Shown here piece by piece: positions 52,888 to 61,801 of a stretch of DNA of 64,000 bases. Under the pieces are notes generated by a model that had not been told where the DNA came from, searched no databases, and saw only the letters and a program-made list of their open reading frames with translations. Source of the stretch: CAZICM01 sp964537685 (GTDB lineage Bacteria; Myxococcota_A; Polyangia; Polyangiales; Polyangiaceae); contig CAZICM010000050.1 of the NCBI GenBank assembly GCA_964537685.1, forward strand, positions 1-64,000. The letters are read 5' to 3'. Position 1 is the first letter of the stretch. Each line of letters opens with the position of its first letter. A program made the position numbers and the translations under genes.

Positions 52888-54114
52888 ATGATTGAATGGA
52901 ATGAAACACATCAACAAATTCGCTCGATGTTCCGCCGCTTTGTAGAGACCGAAATCGTCCCCAAGCGCGAAGAAATCGAGTTTGGCGATCTGCCTCCCTA
53001 CGGCGTCCTTCGGAAAATGCTTCAGACCTTCGGCGCCGATGAAATGGCCAAGGCTCAATTTCAAGCCGATATCGAGCGCGAAAAAGCCGGCCGCGCCCCC
53101 AAGGAAAAGAAAGAACGCACCGAGTTTTCCCAGGGAGCCGCCGATGCCTCGGCCATGAAACTCATTCCTATTATCGAATTGAGCCGCCACAGTCCCGGAA
53201 TGATTACCGCGATGGGCGTGAGCGTGGGCCTAACCGCGGGCGCCATCATGAAAAAAGGCTCCATCGCTCAAAAAGAAAAATTCGTTCCGCCTCTTCTCAC
53301 ACTCGAAAAAATTGGCGCATGGGCCATTACCGAACCGGGAAGCGGTTCTGATGCCTTTGGCTCGATGAAATCCACGGCCCGCATCGACGGCGATCATTTT
53401 GTTCTCAATGGCAGCAAAACCTTTATTACCAACGGCCCCCACGCAGATACCATCGTATTTATTTGCAAATTGGATGAAGGGAATCCGCCCGAGACGCGCA
53501 AGGTGGTCACATTTATTTTGGACGGCGACACGCCTGGCCTCGAGCGTTCAAAACCCCTTCGGAAAATGGGACTTCACGCATCACCCACAGGCGAACTCTT
53601 TTTAGAAAATGTGCGCGTCCCCAAAGACAGGCTGCTCGGCGAAGGCCAAGAACAAGTCTCGCGAAGCGATGCAAAAGACACCTTTACCGCCGAACGAACA
53701 GCCGTCGCGGGCATGGCGCTGGGCATCATCGAACGCTGCATGGAACTCTGCGTCGACTACGCCAAAACCCGTGTCCAATTCGGCAAAGCCATCGGCGAAT
53801 TTCAGCTCATTCAATTAAAGCTTGCCAAAATGGAAGTCGCCCGCATGAACATCCAAAACCTCGTCTTCCGCCAAATTGAAATGGCCGGCTGGGGCCGCTC
53901 GATGGACTTGGCCGAAGCCTCGGCCTGCAAGCTGTACTGCGCTCAAGCCGCAATGGATGTTTGTCTCGAGGCCGTGCAGCTCTTTGGAGGCAATGGCTAT
54001 ATGGCCGAATACAGGGTCGAACAGCTTTGCCGCGACGCGAAAGTGCTTCAAATCTACGGCGGAACCGACGAAATTCAGATTTCGCAAATCGCCCGCACAC
54101 TGCTCTCGCGCTAA
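52888..54114 (+). CDS. acyl-CoA dehydrogenase
   Basis: 408 residues. FAD-binding and substrate motifs are typical: AWAITEPGSGSDAFG, LNGSKTFITNGPHAD, RVQFGKAIGEFQLIQLKLA, QLFGGNGYMAEYRVEQLCRDAK and IYGGTDEIQ. The C-terminal motif has Gly where medium- and short-chain enzymes carry the catalytic Glu (YEGT), so the base is probably Glu269 in FTAERTAV, the position used by isovaleryl-CoA and long-chain enzymes. It oxidises an acyl-CoA to the trans-2-enoyl-CoA, passing electrons to ETF. An extra segment near residues 60-90 rich in Lys/Glu is unusual. The stop overlaps the convergent gene. Confidence 0.93.
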   Translation: MIEWNETHQQIRSMFRRFVETEIVPKREEIEFGDLPPYGVLRKMLQTFGADEMAKAQFQADIEREKAGRAPKEKKERTEFSQGAADASAMKLIPIIELSRHSPGMITAMGVSVGLTAGAIMKKGSIAQKEKFVPPLLTLEKIGAWAITEPGSGSDAFGSMKSTARIDGDHFVLNGSKTFITNGPHADTIVFICKLDEGNPPETRKVVTFILDGDTPGLERSKPLRKMGLHASPTGELFLENVRVPKDRLLGEGQEQVSRSDAKDTFTAERTAVAGMALGIIERCMELCVDYAKTRVQFGKAIGEFQLIQLKLAKMEVARMNIQNLVFRQIEMAGWGRSMDLAEASACKLYCAQAAMDVCLEAVQLFGGNGYMAEYRVEQLCRDAKVLQIYGGTDEIQISQIARTLLSR

Positions 54115-54641
54115 CGCCTCACCACCTGCAAATACCGGTGCGCATCGGGAATCAATAACTGCAATCCGCCTCCGCTCGCCAAATATCCAATCGAATTGGA
54201 ACGCGGATTCACATACGCTTGCTGACCGGGCTGCCTTTTGGTCCAGGTATCCGAAGCCGGCGCCGTAAACGATTCCAGCGCATAAGCCGGACTCACCACT
54301 TCATAATGCACAGCCGTTCTATCGGATGGATTGATTCCGCTCGAATGCATGCTGCGGCCGGGCCTCGTATAAAACAGTTTAAACTCGGCCTCCTGCGGAA
54401 GCCGGAAAGCCAAAATGCGTTCCTTTGGCGCAAGCAGCACTTCCTTCACGGGCTTGCTCAAATCCATCGCCACACAAAAACTCAGCGCATCATCGAGCTT
54501 AAGCGTCGGCATCCGCCGCTGAAAAAATTGAAGCGCCGTGCGCACGCCCGTTCTCGGAACCAGCGCATTGGTAATTCCAATCGCCGAAATCCATTTATCG
54601 ATCCCGACTTCCGACGCGAAATCATTAAATGAAAGCGACAT
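54111..54641 (-). CDS. hypothetical protein
   Basis: 176 residues, no signal peptide. An N-terminal helix-rich start (SFNDFASEVGIDKWISAIG) and a beta-rich remainder; no recognised family. It lies 18 nt downstream of clpS on the same strand and probably shares its transcript. The stop is in the CTAA shared with the acyl-CoA dehydrogenase gene. Confidence 0.6.
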   Translation of the reverse strand: MSLSFNDFASEVGIDKWISAIGITNALVPRTGVRTALQFFQRRMPTLKLDDALSFCVAMDLSKPVKEVLLAPKERILAFRLPQEAEFKLFYTRPGRSMHSSGINPSDRTAVHYEVVSPAYALESFTAPASDTWTKRQPGQQAYVNPRSNSIGYLASGGGLQLLIPDAHRYLQVVRR

Positions 54642-54659
54642 AGATCTTCCGCACCCTAT

Positions 54660-54998
54660 TTATTCTTTATCCCCATCATCCTCGGGCTCGGCCGACACCC
54701 GAAGCGGCATTCCATACTCTTTTGCATAATCCATACACAGCTCGGCCTTGGTCTCGGCGATATCCTTCGTGTACACACCCGCGACGCCCTTGCCCTGCCG
54801 GTGAACGGCCATCATAAAATTGGTCGCGCTCGTTTCCGACATATGAAAAAAGCGCATCAGCAGATCCACCACAAACCATTTGGTTGTGTAGTGATCGTTG
54901 TAAAACACGACCATCCAGCGCTTGGCCTTTTCAGCCTTTCGCTCGCGTTTTACAAGCAAATCGCCGTCTAAATCGTCACTCTTCGGCTTGCCCGCCAT
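54660..54998 (-). CDS. clpS: ATP-dependent Clp protease adaptor ClpS
   Basis: 112 residues. The core matches ClpS: VVFYNDHYTTKWFVVDLLMRFF, then MAVHRQGKGVAGVYTKDIAETK. The Asn-Asp and His residues that line the N-degron pocket are present (YND and the VHRQGKG loop). It delivers N-end-rule substrates to ClpAP. The N-terminal ~25 residues are Lys-rich. No clpA is in the window. Confidence 0.94.
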   Translation of the reverse strand: MAGKPKSDDLDGDLLVKRERKAEKAKRWMVVFYNDHYTTKWFVVDLLMRFFHMSETSATNFMMAVHRQGKGVAGVYTKDIAETKAELCMDYAKEYGMPLRVSAEPEDDGDKE

Positions 54999-55145
54999 AC
55001 GGATTCGGCCAATCTAGCGAAGCTTCCCCTGCCATTGCAAGATATACGCTGCGAAACCTTCTCAGCACAACCACTTTGGGGGTCCTGTGTCACTTTCAAT
55101 TGCCTGCGTTTGATGCGATGTGATAAACGCGCATTATCCATTCTT

Positions 55146-55595
55146 ATGCCTCGCTCAGTTAAACCATCTCCGCCGGTCATCCCCGATGGATATCAGCCCC
55201 TTGGAAACGCCTATGCCTACCGCGAAGAGGGAGATCTTGTCGTCTTGATCACACTGAGCGTGGCCGCTCAGGGCTCCGATATCGAGGCGATGCTGAACCT
55301 CTACAAAAAGCTAAAAAAAGAGCGCGGTTATCTGCTTGTTCTCATTGATGCAAAAAATGGCGGAAGTATGTCGCCCGAGGCCCGAAAGTATTCCGCCGAC
55401 TTTACCAGCGCCGAATCCATGCACACCGCATGCGCTATTTTTAATATCGGCTTCACCGGCCGGGTGATCTCCAACCTTGTCTTCAAGGCCACCAAAATGC
55501 TCTCTAAGTTGCCGCTCGGCCCGATGGTGTGTTTTGATACCGAAGCCGAGGCGCGCGCGTTTTTAGATCAATTCCGGCCAAAATCATCAAAATAA
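55146..55595 (+). CDS. SpoIIAA/STAS-like protein
   Basis: 149 residues from the ATG at 55146 (MPRSVKPSP); an upstream start at 55035 is possible but extends into the clpS promoter region. The alternation of strands and helices (DLVVLITLSV, YLLVLIDAK, AIFNIGF, VCFDTEAEARAFLDQF) is that of a SpoIIAA-like/STAS fold. No phosphorylatable Ser was identified. Function is unknown; the assignment is tentative. Confidence 0.55.
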   Translation: MPRSVKPSPPVIPDGYQPLGNAYAYREEGDLVVLITLSVAAQGSDIEAMLNLYKKLKKERGYLLVLIDAKNGGSMSPEARKYSADFTSAESMHTACAIFNIGFTGRVISNLVFKATKMLSKLPLGPMVCFDTEAEARAFLDQFRPKSSK

Positions 55596-55635
55596 TAATA
55601 TATTCAATCCAATTGATGCTCATTCATTCCGAAGG

Positions 55636-56460
55636 TCAGCCCGCGTTCAGAAGCTCGTCGGCCTTTTGCAATAGAATGCTGAGCCTGCGCGAATACTCAG
55701 GCGATCCATCGGGGCGTATATCGCCGCGCACCAAACCCGCCATCGAACTATTCTGTTCTGTCAATACCCTAAAGGCAGCGCCCGCGGTGGGAAACACAAA
55801 ACTCACAAAAGGCCGGCGTTTTTTATACAATCCCCGGCCCGCCTGAATTCGCCCCTTGGCCATGCGCAGCCACACCGCGCTTTCAATATCGCTAACCACC
55901 CATTGATAAATACGTTCTGGACTATTGTTCACCAATTCGATCATTTCGGGATGCCCGCCCAAATACATTTCCCGCAGGGCCCGCACAATCAAGGGAAGCG
56001 TCGTGCGAACATAGAGCGCCTGTTCGTCCAGCGAGTTCATCCGCGCGCCGGGCTTGAGCAGCAGCAGTTCCTTGAAAAGAAGCGTCAGCTTCACCAAAAG
56101 CACGGGATGGCGCAGCGCACCGGAGATCTGGGGCAGCTTGGCCTGGCCGCTAAAAAATTGGTTCAATTCGTTGGGATTGCTAAATGATAGATTTAGATCC
56201 CAATCTGTTGATTTAGGCCCGAATAAACCCGGGGCATCCATTTTTTTAGAATTATATTGCAATACATTTAAATTTCCGCGCTCAAAGGCGAGAAGGGCCG
56301 CCACGTCTGACAGATTCGAGCCGATACGCACGCGGGCCCTGGTATTTAAAAAATCGGCGCGGAGCTGCGGTTTATGGCAAAGAATATCGGAAAGCGCCGG
56401 CAATAGCGCAAAGAGCACGAGCCGATAGCGCAATAGAGTTCTATCAAAGCCCGTTTTCAT
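55636..56460 (-). CDS. hypothetical protein, last gene of transketolase operon
   Basis: 274 residues; the start lies 17 nt inside the end of the transketolase C-subunit gene. Segments such as LLAFERGNLNVLQYN and WDLNLSFSNPNELNQFFSGQ are reminiscent of SCP2-like lipid-binding proteins, but this is weak. No signal peptide is obvious. Coupling suggests a role linked to the split transketolase. Confidence 0.6.
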   Translation of the reverse strand: MKTGFDRTLLRYRLVLFALLPALSDILCHKPQLRADFLNTRARVRIGSNLSDVAALLAFERGNLNVLQYNSKKMDAPGLFGPKSTDWDLNLSFSNPNELNQFFSGQAKLPQISGALRHPVLLVKLTLLFKELLLLKPGARMNSLDEQALYVRTTLPLIVRALREMYLGGHPEMIELVNNSPERIYQWVVSDIESAVWLRMAKGRIQAGRGLYKKRRPFVSFVFPTAGAAFRVLTEQNSSMAGLVRGDIRPDGSPEYSRRLSILLQKADELLNAG

Positions 56461-57463
56461 CGTTCCAATCGTCTTCCGGGATAGCTTGTTTCATGAGGGC
56501 GGATATGGCCGCGAGGATTCCATCGTCGTCAAAGCCGGATAGATGGATAAGGTCTTCAGGGATACCCATTGGAGAAAAGGCATCGGGATGCCCGAGACGC
56601 TTGAAGAGGCAGGCTTTGCCCGATTCGGCGATCACACATGCGGCGGCCGAGCCCAAACCACCTATAATGCTATGATCTTCGGCTGTAATAATCCGCCTGG
56701 TTTCTGCGATGGCGCATTGAATTACCGCGCTATCCAATGGCTTAATGGCTGGCATGTTGATAACTCTCACCGAAATCCCATGCCGTTCGGCTCTTTCGGC
56801 TGCCGCGAGGGCATAGTACACGGCCGGCCCGCAGGCGATGACGCTGATATCTTTTCCGGGCTTGAGCACACGAGCCTTACCTATACAAAAATCTTGAGGA
56901 ATTTGTTGATGAACGGCGGGCTCCACACTTCGGCCCAGCCTTAAATACACGGGGCCTGGATAAGCGAGCGAAGCTTTTAGGGCAGCCCCGGCTTCCAATC
57001 CATCGCAGGGAACAACAACAGCCATACCCGGAATGGCTTGCATCAGCGCGATATCTTCAATGCTATGGTGCGTCGGGCCTCCCTGCCCAAAAGAAACGCC
57101 CGCAAGCGTCGCGAGAATTTTTACATTGCGCCGGTTGTAGGCTAAATCGGCCCGGATAAATTCGGCCGCCCTCAGGCTTGCGAAGACCGCATAACTCGAT
57201 ACGACTGGAATCATTCCATTGGCCGCGAGCCCGGCCGCAACGGCAATCATATTCTGCTCGGCCACGCCTACATTGATATAGCGATCGGGAAAGGCTTCCC
57301 TGAATTTCTGAAGGCGCGTGGAATTACCCAAATCGGCCGTCACGACCACCAGCTTTGGCTCGCTATGGCCAAGCTCCACGAGGATATCTCCATATACCGC
57401 ATGATACGTGATTAGCGTTTCATCCTCGATCGTCCAGGTAAAGCCTTGGGTTTTATTGGGCAT
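56444..57463 (-). CDS. transketolase, C-terminal subunit
   Basis: 339 residues. Pyrimidine-binding and C-terminal domains of transketolase: RYINVGVAEQNMIAVAAGLAANG, FGQGGPTHHSIEDIALM and the C-terminal ADGEVH-equivalent AEDHSIIGGLGSA. Glu in VGVAEQN is the TPP-activating residue. With the upstream N-terminal subunit it makes a split transketolase (ketol transfer between sugar phosphates) or a DXS-like enzyme. It follows the N-subunit by 5 nt. Confidence 0.9.
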   Translation of the reverse strand: MPNKTQGFTWTIEDETLITYHAVYGDILVELGHSEPKLVVVTADLGNSTRLQKFREAFPDRYINVGVAEQNMIAVAAGLAANGMIPVVSSYAVFASLRAAEFIRADLAYNRRNVKILATLAGVSFGQGGPTHHSIEDIALMQAIPGMAVVVPCDGLEAGAALKASLAYPGPVYLRLGRSVEPAVHQQIPQDFCIGKARVLKPGKDISVIACGPAVYYALAAAERAERHGISVRVINMPAIKPLDSAVIQCAIAETRRIITAEDHSIIGGLGSAAACVIAESGKACLFKRLGHPDAFSPMGIPEDLIHLSGFDDDGILAAISALMKQAIPEDDWNDENGL

Positions 57464-57468
57464 GGTTT

Positions 57469-58314
57469 TTATCGTCCATACATGCGCGAAATGGATTCCA
57501 TCGCCTGCTCAAACATCGCCGAATCGAGTGCGCCGTAATGCCAGCGGGCTTGGTTTTCCATAAATGAAACGCCTTTTCCTTTCACGGTATCGGCAATCAC
57601 CGCCTGAGGAACTCCCCGATCTTCACCCAATGAAGCCGACTCAAGCGTTTTGCATATCGCATCCATATCGTGGCCATCCATGCGCTGCACCTCGAATCCA
57701 AAGGCCCGGAATTTAGCCTCCAGTGGCTCGAGAGGCACAAGTTCCTCGGTAAAGCCATCCATGGTCAGGCGATTTCTATCGATAATCACAATCAGCCTTC
57801 CCAGCCGATAAGCCGATGCGCATAGCATAGCCTCCCAAATGCTGCCTTCATACAGCTCGCCGTCGCTCATCAAGCAATAAGTTCTAAAGGATTGGCCTTG
57901 CATCCGGGCCGACAGCGCGCATCCCACCGCAAACCCCAATCCATGCCCGAGCGAGCCGGTTGATGTTTCGATGCCCGCAATCTTGTGATGATCCAAATGC
58001 ATACCCACGGGAGCGCCGCTCAAACCCGTCCGATCGAGTTCGCTCTCCGGGAAAAATCCTACATCGGCCAAAATAGGCGCGAGGCCCAGCCCACCGTGAC
58101 CCTTCGATAATATCATCCGATCGCGGCCGGGTTCTTTGGGCGCTTTGGGATCAATGCGAAGAATCCGATAATAAAGGGCAACCAATAAATCGCATTGGCC
58201 GAGGGCAGTGCCAACATGGCCGCTGCCGGATTCATACACCATGCGCAAGATGCGCTCGCGCATTGTTTTTGCTTTAAACAGAAGGCGATGGCGTTCGCTG
58301 TCGGACAAATACAT
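57469..58314 (-). CDS. transketolase, N-terminal subunit
   Basis: 281 residues from the ATG complementary to 58312-58314 (MYLSDSE). TPP-binding domain: SGHVGTALGQCDLLVALYY at the start, then MSDGELYEGSIWEA and DRNRLTMDG, the GDGE...N metal/TPP motif. It supplies the diphosphate-binding half of the split enzyme. Split transketolases often belong to secondary sugar or capsule pathways; no such genes are nearby, so the pathway is open. Confidence 0.9.
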   Translation of the reverse strand: MYLSDSERHRLLFKAKTMRERILRMVYESGSGHVGTALGQCDLLVALYYRILRIDPKAPKEPGRDRMILSKGHGGLGLAPILADVGFFPESELDRTGLSGAPVGMHLDHHKIAGIETSTGSLGHGLGFAVGCALSARMQGQSFRTYCLMSDGELYEGSIWEAMLCASAYRLGRLIVIIDRNRLTMDGFTEELVPLEPLEAKFRAFGFEVQRMDGHDMDAICKTLESASLGEDRGVPQAVIADTVKGKGVSFMENQARWHYGALDSAMFEQAMESISRMYGR

Positions 58315-58428
58315 GGCGGCCTGCCAAACGCCTATACCGGCAATCGACCAATGGATCAACAGCCCAAAAAAAATTCACGGATGTCTTGACACGGGTGTGT
58401 GAATCAGGCTGAATGAATTTCGATCCGC

Positions 58429-59187
58429 ATGGAACTGCAAAACATATTTCGCGCTGCGAAATCGGCCCTTTTGGCTGGATGCGTTGTACTCTGCACGAGC
58501 GTGGCTTTGGCTCAAAGCGACACGGAAGTCCGATCGAAAAAGCTATTTGACGAAGCGCGGGAGCTGGCTGGGCAGAACCGGTGGACTGAAGCATGTCCGC
58601 TGTTTCAAGCCGCATATGAATTAACGCCCAACGGCGGCGCGGCGCTGTCCGCGGCCGACTGTTACGAGAAAACAGAGCGGCCGAAGCAAGCGCTTGAACT
58701 CTACAAATTTATCGTGACCGATCCCAACGCATCGAAGAATACCGAACGGGTTGAATATGCAAAGGGCCGTATTGCCGAGATTGAAAAGGCGCTGGCCCCT
58801 CCGCCTCCGCCTCCAACGGCGACAGCATCGGCCTCGGCAGCCCCCCCATCATCGGCCCAAGAAAAGCCCCCCAAACAGGTTCCAAATCGGATACCGGCCT
58901 ACGCCGCGTTTGGCGTGGGGGGCGCTGGAATCGTCGTGGGGTCGATATTTGGAGGGCTTGCGCTGTCGCAGGCCGGCGAGATCAAGGACCGCTGTAAGGG
59001 GAATTTATGCTTAACGAGTGATGCAGAAAATGGTGAAAGCGCCACGGCCAAGGCGATGATTTCAAATATTGCATTTGGGGTTGGCCTTGCGGGGGTGGTG
59101 GTAGGCGCGGCGCTGTATTTGACTGGGAAGCCTGCCATGAGCTCCACGGTTTCGGCGAATGCGCGCGGGCTACTCGTGCGGTTCTGA
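58429..59187 (+). CDS. exported TPR-type envelope protein
   Basis: 252 residues. A signal peptide ending at ALAQS is followed by TPR-like helices (KLFDEARELAGQNRWTEACPLFQ, and ALSAADCYEKTERPKQALELY). A Pro/Ala/Ser linker leads to two hydrophobic glycine-rich segments (GVGGAGIVVGSIFGGLAL; GVGLAGVVVGAALYL). This architecture is common in Polyangia and its function is unknown; it probably anchors in the envelope. Confidence 0.75.
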   Translation: MELQNIFRAAKSALLAGCVVLCTSVALAQSDTEVRSKKLFDEARELAGQNRWTEACPLFQAAYELTPNGGAALSAADCYEKTERPKQALELYKFIVTDPNASKNTERVEYAKGRIAEIEKALAPPPPPPTATASASAAPPSSAQEKPPKQVPNRIPAYAAFGVGGAGIVVGSIFGGLALSQAGEIKDRCKGNLCLTSDAENGESATAKAMISNIAFGVGLAGVVVGAALYLTGKPAMSSTVSANARGLLVRF

Positions 59188-59228
59188 TCTATCACACTGA
59201 AATCAATACAAACGGCGAGGAGATAGTT

Positions 59229-60935
59229 ATGCGTATCATCGGCGCAAAGACGGGCATTTTGTTTTGTTCAATGGCGATAGCTAGTTATGGCTGCGCAATG
59301 ATAGCTGGGCTTGATGAAAATGTATATAACCAGGACCCGCCATCGGGCACCGCGGGGACAAGCGGGGGAGGCGGGGGAAGCATAGGAAGCGGAGGCGGGG
59401 GAAGCGGGGGTAGCGGCTCGTCACCTGTTATCTGGGGAATTGAACTGGAAAGCAGCGTCGATGTTGTGGTTGTGCATTCTGCAGTGGTGAATCCTAGCAC
59501 AGGAGACATCTGGATCACAGGCTCATTCCGCGGTAGCCTTAGTTTTCCTCAAGGCACCATAGGACCCCTTATGGGGGACGCGAGCGGACTGCTCGATACC
59601 ATATTCTGGGCGCGGATTGATAAAAATGGGCAGCTCATGGCCGCAAACCAGCTTCCATTCACGGGCAAAAAGTCCGCGGGCTATGATATCACGCTAAACG
59701 ATGCCAACGAAGCGGTCATTGTAGGCGCTTTCGAAGGAGTGTATTCTATCCCTATCGCAAATAAGTCAGATGGCCCCTACACCATATCGAGCGTGGGCAA
59801 CAACGATATTATTGCCCTTATTGCCAATAACGAGGCCGTGGTTAAAAACGTATTCACGTTTTCTGGCATGGGTGACGCTCAACCCAATGCCGTAGCCGTG
59901 GCAAAGCAAAGCGGCTCTATCTTCATTGCGGGGAATTTTGACGGCGAGTTTAATTATCCTGGTACAGGTCCGCTCATTCCGGCTGGTACGGCCAAGAGAG
60001 ACGGTTTTCTGTTGAGCTTTAGCGTCACGCCACAAGCCGCGACTGGAGAAAAAAACTTCCTTTGGATTAAACAGCTTTCGTCCCAAGGAATGGACGCGGA
60101 AAACAGTATCAATGATGTTGAGGTCCAGCCCAATGGCGACAACCTGGCAATCGCATGCACTTGCACGAAAGGACCTACTTTTGACCTGACACCCCCTCCC
60201 TTGACTATCACCACAGAGGGTAAACGCCCTTGCGCGGCTCTTATCACTCAAGCCGGGAGTGTTGTGACTATAGACGGTGAAAAAGCATTTGCTGTAGGCA
60301 ACTATTCAGTCGATGGCAAGCAATCGGGGGAAGGATTGGCCGCGGCATTCGCCGCCGATAATCTTGGCGATACGCTTGCAGTCGCTGGAACATACACTTA
60401 TGAACTATCACTGGATGCCATTCAGACGTCCCCCGACACAACAGGCTCGGAAAACGGTTTCATGGCAAGACTGCCCATAGTGCCGGCCATGGGCAGCTTT
60501 TTTCACCAACCGATTCATCTGATAAGCCTTTTCGACTCTCCATCGAAGGTGACAACGGAGAATATTGTCAGCACATTCTCAGCAAATGAATTGCAATTCA
60601 TCGGCGGGCATATCCAGAGCCCAAGCACGATAAAGGTATCAAACAGTATGAACAGCACAGCGGAAAATACGCTAGACTGTACAAACGCAATGTATGTCGC
60701 ATCACTAGATTTTCAAATCGCGGCCCAGCCTAAGATTCAACGCTTGTTCCTGCAGAGTTCACAAACCAACAACCGGCTGCACCATATCACTTGGAGCCCA
60801 GATGAGTCTGTTGTGGCTGTCGGGGATTTCAAGGGAGACCTCCGTGCTTCTTCGCAATGCTCGCAATCTAGCTCCACACCGATATTTAATTCCAATGATA
60901 ATCTGAGGGCTTTTGTTATCAAGCTAAAACTCTAA
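59229..60935 (+). CDS. large exported lipoprotein, possibly propeller-like
   Basis: 568 residues; GGAGGAG precedes the ATG. Lipobox ASYGC. A Gly/Ser linker (residues ~40-70) leads to a beta-rich domain with repeating blocks (WITGSFRGSLSFPQGT, AVIVGAFEGVYSI, IFIAGNFDGEFNYP, LAVAGTYTYELSL, VAVGDFKGDL). The spaced pattern of hydrophobic-Gly-x-Phe/Tyr strands suggests a beta-propeller. AT-richer than its neighbours. Surface-exposed; role unknown. Confidence 0.72.
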   Translation: MRIIGAKTGILFCSMAIASYGCAMIAGLDENVYNQDPPSGTAGTSGGGGGSIGSGGGGSGGSGSSPVIWGIELESSVDVVVVHSAVVNPSTGDIWITGSFRGSLSFPQGTIGPLMGDASGLLDTIFWARIDKNGQLMAANQLPFTGKKSAGYDITLNDANEAVIVGAFEGVYSIPIANKSDGPYTISSVGNNDIIALIANNEAVVKNVFTFSGMGDAQPNAVAVAKQSGSIFIAGNFDGEFNYPGTGPLIPAGTAKRDGFLLSFSVTPQAATGEKNFLWIKQLSSQGMDAENSINDVEVQPNGDNLAIACTCTKGPTFDLTPPPLTITTEGKRPCAALITQAGSVVTIDGEKAFAVGNYSVDGKQSGEGLAAAFAADNLGDTLAVAGTYTYELSLDAIQTSPDTTGSENGFMARLPIVPAMGSFFHQPIHLISLFDSPSKVTTENIVSTFSANELQFIGGHIQSPSTIKVSNSMNSTAENTLDCTNAMYVASLDFQIAAQPKIQRLFLQSSQTNNRLHHITWSPDESVVAVGDFKGDLRASSQCSQSSSTPIFNSNDNLRAFVIKLKL

Positions 60936-60964
60936 AACCCTCTCCCCCGCATATCCCTTTATCC

Positions 60965-61801
60965 ATGTCCCTCTCCCGCCGTATCCTCCACGCCTACGAC
61001 GATACCCAATTCGCCTCCCTCCACCACGAACTCTTCTACGAATACAGCGGCTTCTCCAATTTCGGCTATTGGCTCCCCCATACCCGTTCCGGTAAAGATG
61101 CCGCTATCGAGCTCTTGCGCCAACTCTTAGCCCCTCTCGGAAATATCAGCCCCACCCATATCCTCGATGTGGCCTGCGGCGAAGGCGGAAGCACCCGCTT
61201 TCTAGGTGAACAATACCCGAATGCTTCCATCACCGCTATCAATCTGTCCCCAAAACAATTAAGCGCAGCAAAACGTAAACATCAATGCCCCAATGCCCTC
61301 TATCTCGAAATGGATGCCGCAAGGCTTTCCTTCCCGGACTCATCCTTCGATCTTATCGTTTGCGCCGAAGCCGCCTTTCATTTCAATACACGGAAAGCCT
61401 TTCTATCTAGAGCCTTCCTCTCTCTCAAACCAGGCGGCCATCTCGTGCTCAGCGATATGCTCACCCGCCTCGAATCCTTCGACCGCTTCCTCCGAAAGGC
61501 AGGCTTCCCCTTGCTTATCCCTGAAGGGAATGCGCTTTCTTTAGACGATTATCCTGGTCTCCTCACCAGCAGCGGCTTTGTCAATATCCATATAAAAGAT
61601 GCCCGCGCCCATACCTTCGAGCCCTATAAAAAACATTTTTTCAATGCCTGCATCCGCAATCTATCCAACCGCGCCCTCTGGCCGCGTATCTTCTTCGATC
61701 CTATCCAAATCCATACGCTCGCGCCTTGGCTTCTTTATCACAGCCTATGGCTCCAAGCCTATCCCTTGGTATGCGCTCAGCGGCCCGCCAATCCTACCTA
61801 A
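60965..61801 (+). CDS. SAM-dependent methyltransferase
   Basis: 278 residues. Class I fold with motif I ILDVACGEGGSTRFLG, motif II-like DLIVCAEAAFHF and post-motif SLKPGGHLVLSDMLTR, typical of UbiE/SAM methyltransferases acting on small molecules. The substrate is unknown. The stop overlaps the convergent kinase stop in CTAA. Codons are very C-rich. Confidence 0.85.
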   Translation: MSLSRRILHAYDDTQFASLHHELFYEYSGFSNFGYWLPHTRSGKDAAIELLRQLLAPLGNISPTHILDVACGEGGSTRFLGEQYPNASITAINLSPKQLSAAKRKHQCPNALYLEMDAARLSFPDSSFDLIVCAEAAFHFNTRKAFLSRAFLSLKPGGHLVLSDMLTRLESFDRFLRKAGFPLLIPEGNALSLDDYPGLLTSSGFVNIHIKDARAHTFEPYKKHFFNACIRNLSNRALWPRIFFDPIQIHTLAPWLLYHSLWLQAYPLVCAQRPANPT

